Assembly: GCA_955652215.1 (NCBI GenBank)
Contig: CATPAX010000278.1
Span: 1 to 5,866, forward strand
Origin: an uncultured Solirubrobacteraceae bacterium
Lineage (GTDB): Bacteria > Actinomycetota > Thermoleophilia > Solirubrobacterales > Solirubrobacteraceae
Reading direction: 5' to 3'
DNA: 5,866 nt
Positions 1-4,175 of this stretch are shown here, in pieces. The translations under genes and the position numbers were made by a program. Under the pieces are notes generated by a model. It was given only the letters and a program-made list of their open reading frames with translations. It made no database searches and was not told the origin of the DNA. Position 1 is the first letter of the stretch, and each line of letters starts with the position of its first letter.

Positions 1-741
1 CGCCAGGCGCGCCTGCATTTTGGACCCACTGGTCTGCGCGGCTTCGACTATGACGGTTGCGAGGGCAAAACCGGACAACGTCGCGTTCCGCATCGGGAAG
101 CTTCGCCGGGTGGGTGGGGCGTCCGGCCAGAACTGGCTCACTACCGCGCACTGGGCAGCAATTCTGCGCTGTAGGGTGGCGTTCTCGGGGGGATAGGAGC
201 GATGAAGCCCCGTCCCGATCACCGCGATCGTGCGGCCACCACTCGATAGTGCAGCGGTGTGCGCGGCCGTGTCGATGCCGGCGGCCAGGCCCGAGGCCAC
301 CGTGTAGCCACGCTCAGCCAGGTGGCTGGCGACCGCGCGGGCACGTGCTACGCCGGCCGGGGTAGCACGTCTGGCACCGACGACAGCCACCGAGCGAGCA
401 TCCTCGCCCTGAAGCTGACCAGCGAGGAAGATGAGCGGTGGGCGATCGTGCACTGCCCGCAGGTTCTCCGGGTAGCCCGGGTCGAGCACCGTCAGCAGCC
501 GTAACCCTTCTGCCGCCCACCGGTCGATCTCGGCCGCCGCTTCGTCGACTCGCCGGGACTCGTTGACGCCGGGGTCCTCGGCTCCGAACAGACTGGCCTG
601 CCCGGACGTCTCGGTCAGCTCGTCCCGCAGAACAGAAAGCGCGCTTCCCGCGTTCTCAACCAGCTCCGCGTACACGTTCCAGGGGCGTTTGCCCGAGCGC
701 AGCAGCGTGACAAGCGCGGCCGTCTCGATCGACTCGCTCAC
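1..741 (-). CDS. dprA: DNA-processing protein DprA/Smf family, C-terminus beyond the window
   Basis: DprA binds incoming single-stranded DNA during natural transformation and loads RecA on it in the cytoplasm. Many non-competent bacteria keep the gene, where its role is less clear. The 247 visible residues hold an N-terminal helical region (about 1-75) and most of the Rossmann-like DprA/SMF domain. Family motifs seen are VGARRAT at 121-127, SGLAAGIDTAAH at 150-161, TIAVIGTGL at 171-179 followed by YPPEN at 183-187, FPMRN at 215-219 with SG at 223-224, and VIVEAAQTSGSKMQARLA at 230-247. The last motif resembles the version I associate with actinobacterial DprA-like proteins. The GTG at 739-741 is the first possible start, because an in-frame TAG lies four codons upstream. 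No convincing ribosome-binding site precedes it. It lies 85 bp downstream of tatA on the same strand, so co-transcription is possible. The family call is firm; a role in competence is inferred. Confidence 0.93.
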   Translation of the reverse strand, partial: MSESIETAALVTLLRSGKRPWNVYAELVENAGSALSVLRDELTETSGQASLFGAEDPGVNESRRVDEAAAEIDRWAAEGLRLLTVLDPGYPENLRAVHDRPPLIFLAGQLQGEDARSVAVVGARRATPAGVARARAVASHLAERGYTVASGLAAGIDTAAHTAALSSGGRTIAVIGTGLHRSYPPENATLQRRIAAQCAVVSQFWPDAPPTRRSFPMRNATLSGFALATVIVEAAQTSGSKMQARLA

Positions 742-826
742 GATTCGAGCCTACCGGCGCCAGGAGACGAACTTCGCGCGCCGCGCGGCGAGAAGATTAC
801 GCGGGTCTGGCCGGCGGGAGCGGGTG

Positions 827-1327
827 TCAGCCGACGCGCTCGGCCGGCTCGCTCACCGGCGCTGTGTGCTCGGCGCTAGCTCCCTGCGGCCCTTCGCCGT
901 TGGCGGCCGGCGTACTCTCTGCGTGTGGCGAGGACACCACCGCGTCCTTCTCTGCGTGCGGTGCTTTGCCACCGGCCGAGGTCGTGCCCTCGACGTGCGG
1001 CGAAGCCAGGACGGCGTCACTCTCTGGGGTCAGCACAACGTCGTTGGCCGGCAGCGTGCTATCAGCAGTGTCCGGGGTCACGACTGAGTCGCTCGTCGGG
1101 GTCAGCACCACTTCGCTGTCCGGCGTCGTCGTGAATCCCGGCTCGGTCGTCCGGGCAGTCATCTCGTCGGGGCGATCGCGGTCCTCGCCGCTCATCGCGT
1201 CCCTGAAGTCACGAAGACCCCGGCCGAGGGAGCGCCCGACCTCCGGAAGGCGCTTCGGTCCGAGAACCAGGAGCGCTACCACGAGCACAAAGATCAGATG
1301 CGTCGGCTGAAGGATGTCTCCGATCAC
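827..1327 (-). CDS. tatA: Sec-independent (twin-arginine) translocase subunit TatA with long disordered tail
   Basis: TatA oligomerises in the cytoplasmic membrane to form the conduit through which TatC-recognised, folded twin-arginine substrates are exported. The 166-residue product starts with a short N-terminus, one membrane helix (about 10-22), the hinge LGPKRLPE (22-29) and an amphipathic helix (about 30-45), the classic TatA/B order. Residues 46-166 form an acidic, Thr/Ser/Pro/Ala-rich tail, making the protein roughly twice the usual TatA length. The GTG at 1327 is preferred because it puts the membrane helix at the very N-terminus; a TTG at 1396 would add 23 unlikely residues and overlap the upstream gene. 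No clear Shine-Dalgarno is visible. It lies 46 bp downstream of the membrane protein gene and upstream of dprA, probably in one transcript. No tatC or tatB is in view. TatB is the alternative name, but the sequence around the hinge reads as TatA. Confidence 0.92.
   Translation of the reverse strand: MIGDILQPTHLIFVLVVALLVLGPKRLPEVGRSLGRGLRDFRDAMSGEDRDRPDEMTARTTEPGFTTTPDSEVVLTPTSDSVVTPDTADSTLPANDVVLTPESDAVLASPHVEGTTSAGGKAPHAEKDAVVSSPHAESTPAANGEGPQGASAEHTAPVSEPAERVG
926..1141 (-). repeat. Degenerate octapeptide (24-bp) tandem repeat in the TatA tail
   Basis: In the tail encoded here, prolines fall exactly eight residues apart at P69, P77, P85, P93 and P101. Units such as SEVVLTPT (71-78) and NDVVLTPE (95-102) are clearly related. 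Degenerate copies seem to continue to about residue 134, with S/A replacing the proline. At DNA level GGGGTCA recurs on the plus strand at about 1026, 1074 and 1098, that is at multiples of 24 bp. This points to growth by tandem duplication. Confidence 0.65.
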
Positions 1328-1373
1328 TTGCGACAGCTTAGCTGGTGGGAACGCTCGGCTCGAATCGATCCGG

Positions 1374-2180
1374 TCAGCCAAGCGTCCCGGGGCCAAAGGG
1401 TGCTCCGGATCCGACGGGACCGGATGCCGGGGCGGACTGGGTGTCAGCCGCCGCAGCCGCCGCGCTCGGACCCCCGGCAGAGGAGGGTTCGGTCAGCGTC
1501 GCAGCGTTCGAACTGACAGGAAGGGTGGTATTCGCCGGGGTCCCGGACGCGACACGCGCCACGCCCGCCCTCCGCCCGCGCGCCCGACGGGTCGGTGGCT
1601 TCGTAGTTCGGTTCTTCGGCCGAGAGGCAGCCCGCGCACGAGCTGCTGGTGGCGCGGCGAGCACGGCGATATCACCCTGCAGTTCGCCCGCTGCGAGGCC
1701 TACCGCCGCTTTCACCGAGGGAGGGCGCAGTCGTGTCCCGCCCACCAGGACGAGGAGCAGCAGCAGGAGGCCCACCGTGGCCGCCACCCCGGCCGCTGTG
1801 GCGACGAACGTCGTCCTCCCCGGAGCCCGGAAAGTGATCGTGGGCATGCGGGGCAGCCGGCGGTTCCGCGGAACCGGAGTGTGACGCGGAACCGAAATGT
1901 GATGCTCTCGCGAAGGCCGCGGAACCGGAGGGCGATGGTCCCGAGAAGGCCTCTCGGGCGCGAGTAAGACGGACTGGATCTCGTCGGAGTTCCCAGACCA
2001 GAACGCCTCGCCTCCGATTGGCTCTTCGGGCGGAGTTACAGCATCTGCGGGCGGAACGCTCGCCCCAATCGGGATGAGCTCCTCACGCGGGCCGATCCAG
2101 TCGCCGGGGAACGGGATGACGTTGCCATCAGACCGGCCATCGGCGCTACCCAATTCGTTTTTCCGGTCCTCGGTCTCCAC
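1374..2180 (-). CDS. Single-pass membrane protein of unknown function, low-complexity flanks
   Basis: I do not recognise a characterised family. The 268-residue product has an N-terminal stretch (1-75) with the hydrophobic/proline motif VIPFPGDW at 21-28 followed by IGPREELIPIG, then a proline/arginine-rich repeat region (about 77-111). One strong membrane segment follows at about 125-148, rich in Ala, Val and Leu and preceded by several arginines, which predicts the N-terminus in the cytoplasm. The outer part is Arg/Lys-rich (180-208), then a Ser/Thr/Ala/Gly/Pro-rich, probably disordered end. The short VIPFPGDW block looks like the conserved core, because the rest is low complexity. The GTG at 2180 is the first available start after an in-frame TAG four codons upstream; a weak GGTAGG lies just ahead of it. 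It precedes tatA by 46 bp and is divergent from the helix-turn-helix gene, suggesting shared control. Two antisense frames are open here but look like GC-rich shadows. Confidence 0.75.
   Translation of the reverse strand: METEDRKNELGSADGRSDGNVIPFPGDWIGPREELIPIGASVPPADAVTPPEEPIGGEAFWSGNSDEIQSVLLAPERPSRDHRPPVPRPSREHHISVPRHTPVPRNRRLPRMPTITFRAPGRTTFVATAAGVAATVGLLLLLLVLVGGTRLRPPSVKAAVGLAAGELQGDIAVLAAPPAARARAASRPKNRTTKPPTRRARGRRAGVARVASGTPANTTLPVSSNAATLTEPSSAGGPSAAAAAADTQSAPASGPVGSGAPFGPGTLG
1861..1876. repeat. Perfect 16-bp palindrome, copy 1
   Basis: The sequence CGGTTCCGCGGAACCG equals its own reverse complement and recurs unchanged at 2577-2592. It lies inside the membrane protein gene (codons about 102-107), just before the membrane segment is encoded. 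It directly adjoins the tandem repeats at 1868-1951, whose units begin with its right arm GCGGAACCG. Its role is unknown: protein-binding dyad, dispersed genomic repeat or coincidence. Confidence 0.6.
1868..1951. repeat. Nested 18-bp and 33-bp tandem repeats within the membrane protein gene
   Basis: Three units start with GCGGAACCG, at 1868, 1886 and 1919. The units at 1868-1885 and 1886-1903 match at 15 of 18 bases. The units at 1886-1918 and 1919-1951 match at 26 of 33 bases, and both end in GAAGGCC. All spacings are multiples of three, so the frame is kept. The protein shows the same pattern as RPSRDHRPPVP and RPSREHHISVP, then shorter HxxVPR-like units. This is a Pro/Arg-rich cytoplasmic segment just before the membrane helix. 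Confidence 0.7.
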
Positions 2181-2283
2181 GACGCCTACCTAAGCCAATG
2201 CCAGCCGTGGCGAACTGTGCTCGTCCTCTCGCACCGCTAGCATACCCATTAGTTAGCCCCAATTCGACTCAATTAGGAAACAA
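2181..2283. promoter_or_regulatory. Divergent control region between the membrane protein and HTH genes
   Basis: These 103 bp between two divergent starts must hold both promoters unless the promoters lie inside the genes. The stretch 2238-2283 is much richer in A/T than the surroundings. TAGCAT at 2238-2243 is a possible -10 for the plus strand, and the same bases read TATGCTAG-like on the minus strand, but no well-spaced -35 partner is convincing on either side. AATT occurs twice, at 2261-2264 and 2271-2274. Assignment as the control region is by position and composition; individual elements are not established. Confidence 0.5.
2275..2280 (+). promoter_or_regulatory. Ribosome-binding site of the HTH gene
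   Basis: AGGAAA lies just upstream of the ATG at 2284, with AGGA ending 5 nt before the start codon. It is the clearest Shine-Dalgarno-like site in the window and fixes the start of the helix-turn-helix gene. Confidence 0.6.
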
Positions 2284-2598
2284 ATGTCGCTCCGAGGCGG
2301 AGAGCCAGACGAAACCTTTCTGACCGTTGCGGAGGTCGCCGGGATGCTAAAGCTCAACCAGCAGACCGTGCGCAACTGGATCGATCAGGGCTCGCTCCCC
2401 GCGCTGCGCGTCGGACGCCGGGTCAGGATCAGGCGCTCAGATCTGGATCGGGTGCTGGCGCAGGGCTACACGGGTCCGCCGAGCCCGGACGCGGACGACG
2501 CAGGCCCGAGCGCCGATGACTTCTGGGCCGGCGAGGCGGTGGGGCTGACCGAACCGGCACCCCGTTCAGACGTGGGCGGTTCCGCGGAACCGGCGTAG
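2284..2598 (+). CDS. Small MerR/excisionase-type helix-turn-helix DNA-binding protein
   Basis: The 104-residue product has a winged helix-turn-helix domain of the HTH_17/excisionase type at about 12-60. TVAEVAGMLKL forms the first helix, NQQTVRNWIDQG (25-36) the recognition helix, and LPALRVGRRVRIRRSDLDRVLAQG the wing and closing helix. This pattern (LTVxEVAxxL, then TVRNWIxxGxLPAxRVGrrxRIrrsDLdxxL) is standard for the family, whose members act as phage excisionases or as small transcription regulators. The tail from about residue 62 is acidic and rich in Pro, Gly and Ala. The ATG at 2284 is supported by AGGAAA upstream. Nothing phage-like lies nearby, so a chromosomal regulator is more likely than an excisionase. 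The next gene starts 14 bp after the stop, so the two are probably an operon. It may control the divergent membrane protein gene or itself; its target is not known. Confidence 0.88.
   Translation: MSLRGGEPDETFLTVAEVAGMLKLNQQTVRNWIDQGSLPALRVGRRVRIRRSDLDRVLAQGYTGPPSPDADDAGPSADDFWAGEAVGLTEPAPRSDVGGSAEPA
2577..2592. repeat. Perfect 16-bp palindrome, copy 2
   Basis: CGGTTCCGCGGAACCG is identical to the copy at 1861-1876. It covers the last codons of the helix-turn-helix gene and ends 3 bases before the stop codon, just ahead of the downstream gene at 2613. It could be a binding dyad or a short hairpin in the mRNA, but with no loop and no following T run it is not an intrinsic terminator. Confidence 0.6.
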
Positions 2599-2612
2599 CA
2601 GCCAGAACACGA

Positions 2613-3077
2613 ATGACCTCCCCAGAAGACCTCGATCGCGAGCGGGCACGCGTGATGCGCGCGGTGCGCCAGGCTGGTGGCAGCTGGGCGACGGCGATGC
2701 GCGCTCATAAGCTCGCGCCGCCCGACCTTGGCTTCGCCTCCCGATTGCGGGCGCTGGCCGAGGCGGCGGTAAGTGAGCAGGTCGCACTCGAGCACGCCCA
2801 CGCGGCCGGGCTGCTGTGGCGTCCCGTTCCGGGCGCTGATGGTGCCGAGCCTCCATACGAGCTTCGCCCTGGGACGGGCCGACGGGGTCCAGAGGACCTA
2901 TGGGCGCGCTTCGATGAGGCGGTCGCCGAGGTCAATCGCGCGATCACAGGCACGAACGCGGCAGCCGTAGCGGACGCGTTCGGCGGCCTGGCAGAGGTGG
3001 CCGCGGCTTTGGCCGACGCCGTGGCCCGGGAAGACCAGTCCGCTCCCCGCCGCGGTGGCGCCCGCGGGGCGGCCTGA
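2613..3077 (+). CDS. Alpha-helical protein of unknown function, partner of the HTH gene
   Basis: I cannot assign a function. The 154-residue product is Ala-rich and predicted mostly helical, with no signal peptide or membrane segment, so it should be cytoplasmic. Likely conserved blocks are GGSWATAMRAHKLAPPDLGF (22-41), a helix to about 65, WRPVPG (69-74), the turn region PYELRPGTGRRGPEDLWARF (81-100), and two long Ala-rich helices (about 100-140). These Trp, Pro and Gly-marked blocks look too ordered for a spurious frame, and the tail after 142 is Arg/Gly-rich. The ATG lies 14 bp after the helix-turn-helix stop without a clear Shine-Dalgarno, suggesting translation coupled to that gene. I have an impression that similar proteins occur beside such HTH genes in Thermoleophilia, but this is unverified. 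Its stop is 1 bp from the stop of the converging GNAT remnant. Confidence 0.78.
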   Translation: MTSPEDLDRERARVMRAVRQAGGSWATAMRAHKLAPPDLGFASRLRALAEAAVSEQVALEHAHAAGLLWRPVPGADGAEPPYELRPGTGRRGPEDLWARFDEAVAEVNRAITGTNAAAVADAFGGLAEVAAALADAVAREDQSAPRRGGARGAA

Positions 3078-3078
3078 C

Positions 3079-3318
3079 TCACCGCTGGCGGTGGAACAGC
3101 ACTTCGCTGCCGACCGGGCGAAACCCGGATGCCAGCAGTGCTCGTAGTGAAGCCGCGTTTCCCGGGGCGCACTGCGCGAACAGAAGGCTCCCCGGGCCGA
3201 TAAGCCGGCGTGCCTCGAGCAGTCCGTGTCGTCCGTGCCCCCGGCCCGGCGCGGTGGCGCCAGGCAGGTGCGCCGGGGTTCTGGAGCCGGATGCGCAGTC
3301 GCCTCGCGCGGACCCACT
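3079..3318 (-). pseudogene. 3' remnant of a GNAT-family N-acetyltransferase, 5' part missing
   Basis: Read on the minus strand in the frame ending with TGA at 3079-3081, the last 55 or so residues look like the C-terminal half of a GNAT acetyltransferase. RGHGRHGLLEARRL matches the acetyl-CoA pyrophosphate loop (R/Q-x-x-G-x-G/A) and its helix, and FAQCAPGNAASLRALLASGF followed by RPVGSEVLFHR matches the beta5-alpha4-beta6 end. Similarity begins near 3250. Further upstream the same frame has no ATG or GTG before it becomes a shadow of the HAD gene, and the roughly 80 N-terminal residues of a normal GNAT are absent from all three minus frames. The left limit given is generous. Best reading: a 5'-truncated pseudogene. 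A sequencing or assembly error is the main alternative; a tiny gene from a CTG start is unlikely. Confidence 0.6.
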
Positions 3319-3331
3319 CAGAGGACGAGAC

Positions 3332-4162
3332 CTAGCCCCGGCTCTCTGCCAGGGTCGTGACGACCGCCTCGTAGACCCCGGCGCCGTAACTCTCGCTGGC
3401 GAGACGAACGCCGCTGCGGAGATCCGCACGGAGCGTCGGGTCGCGCTCGACCGCGTTGGCGACCAGCCAGAACGTCTCCACCACCGAGGCAGCGTCCATG
3501 TCCTCTCGCGAATCGCCGACCGCGATGCAGTCGCCCGCCGTGTAACCGCGCACGCGCATGTGGCGGGCCACCGCGCGAGCCTTCGAGGCACCCGCAGGGA
3601 TGAGGTGGTACGCATGCACGACCTCGAGTCCCGGCATCCGCCCACTGTGCTCGCGGATGACCCCGTTGTCCACCAGCCGCAGCCAGTCCATGTCCGCGGC
3701 GGCAAGGAGCGCATGCGCCGCCGGCAGGTCGATTGAACCGCGAAAAAGGTGAGAGACCTCCCGTCCACGCGCCCACGGCGTGTGGTATTCGAGCCGGTCC
3801 GCGTAGTGCTCGAGTAGCAGCGCCGGCGCGCCTGAGGCGTCGATTTGCTCGTAGATCGAACCGGCCTCGTCCGATGGAACCACCCCATCGGTCAGCCATT
3901 CGAGCTCCCCATCGATCACGATCCCCACTCCCAGCTCGAAGATGTAGGCCGAGGATCCGATCAGCCGCGCGCAGTCGAACACACTGCGCTGCCGCCTGCC
4001 TGAGTAAAGAACGACCTCCGCCCCAGCCCGCCAGCACGCCTCCAGCGCCCGCACTCCCAGGGTGCTGAAGCTCCCGTCTGCGCCGTGTAGGAACGAGGCA
4101 CTCGGGCCCAGAAGCGTCCCGTCCAGGTCTACATACAGGCAGCGCACCGCCCGCGCGACCAT
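3332..4162 (-). CDS. HAD-superfamily hydrolase, Cof-like (C2 cap) phosphatase
   Basis: A soluble phosphatase of the haloacid dehalogenase superfamily, using a covalent aspartyl-phosphate and Mg2+. All four HAD motifs are present in the 276-residue product. Motif I is YVDLDGTLL with nucleophile D12 and acid/base D14; motif II is LYSGR with S54. Motif III is K194 in AGASKARAV, and motif IV is VGDSREDMDAA with D217 and D221. The long insert between motifs II and III (about 65-185) is the position of a C2 cap, as in the Cof/sucrose-phosphate/mannosyl-phosphoglycerate phosphatase group, so a sugar phosphate is a plausible but unproven substrate. The ATG at 4162 places motif I at residue 12; a GTG at 4210 would add 16 residues and overlap the divergent helicase start. 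Neither has a Shine-Dalgarno. It lies 13 bp upstream of the GNAT remnant's generous left limit and was perhaps once co-transcribed with it. Confidence 0.88.
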   Translation of the reverse strand: MVARAVRCLYVDLDGTLLGPSASFLHGADGSFSTLGVRALEACWRAGAEVVLYSGRRQRSVFDCARLIGSSAYIFELGVGIVIDGELEWLTDGVVPSDEAGSIYEQIDASGAPALLLEHYADRLEYHTPWARGREVSHLFRGSIDLPAAHALLAAADMDWLRLVDNGVIREHSGRMPGLEVVHAYHLIPAGASKARAVARHMRVRGYTAGDCIAVGDSREDMDAASVVETFWLVANAVERDPTLRADLRSGVRLASESYGAGVYEAVVTTLAESRG

Positions 4163-4175
4163 ACTGGGTAGCCAG
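4163..4175. other. 13-bp gap between two divergent starts
   Basis: Only 13 bp separate the HAD ATG (4162, minus) from the helicase GTG (4176, plus). Both promoters must therefore lie inside the opposite gene, or one start is wrong, or the transcripts are leaderless. GGGTAG at 4166-4171, the only weak Shine-Dalgarno candidate for the helicase, falls in this gap. Confidence 0.45.

Noticed and set aside
771..794. A possible terminator between tatA and dprA (CTTCGCGCG with imperfect CGCG-GAAG arm)
   Set aside because: The pairing needs bulges and there is no T run on the minus strand. GC-rich spacer alone can explain it.
1328..1396. A longer TatA from a TTG start at 1396
   Set aside because: It would place 23 polar, arginine-containing residues before a helix that is N-terminal in TatA, and overlap the upstream gene. 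The GTG at 1327 fits the family.
563..1967. Several long plus-strand open frames antisense to dprA, tatA and the membrane protein (such as 563-1087, 864-1310, 1314-1967, 1345-1884)
   Set aside because: They have no recognisable domains and Arg/Pro/Ser-rich shadow composition. The opposite strand carries recognisable proteins or, at 1374-2180, a frame with a clear membrane segment.
2284..2598. Reading the excisionase-like protein as evidence of a prophage or integrative element
   Set aside because: No integrase, att-like direct repeats, tRNA or phage genes are visible, and the neighbours are ordinary chromosomal genes.
3080..3093. A hairpin CACCGC/GCGGTG at the convergent gene ends as bidirectional terminator
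   Set aside because: The arms are 6 bp with a 2-nt loop, too tight to fold as drawn, and no T run follows in either direction.
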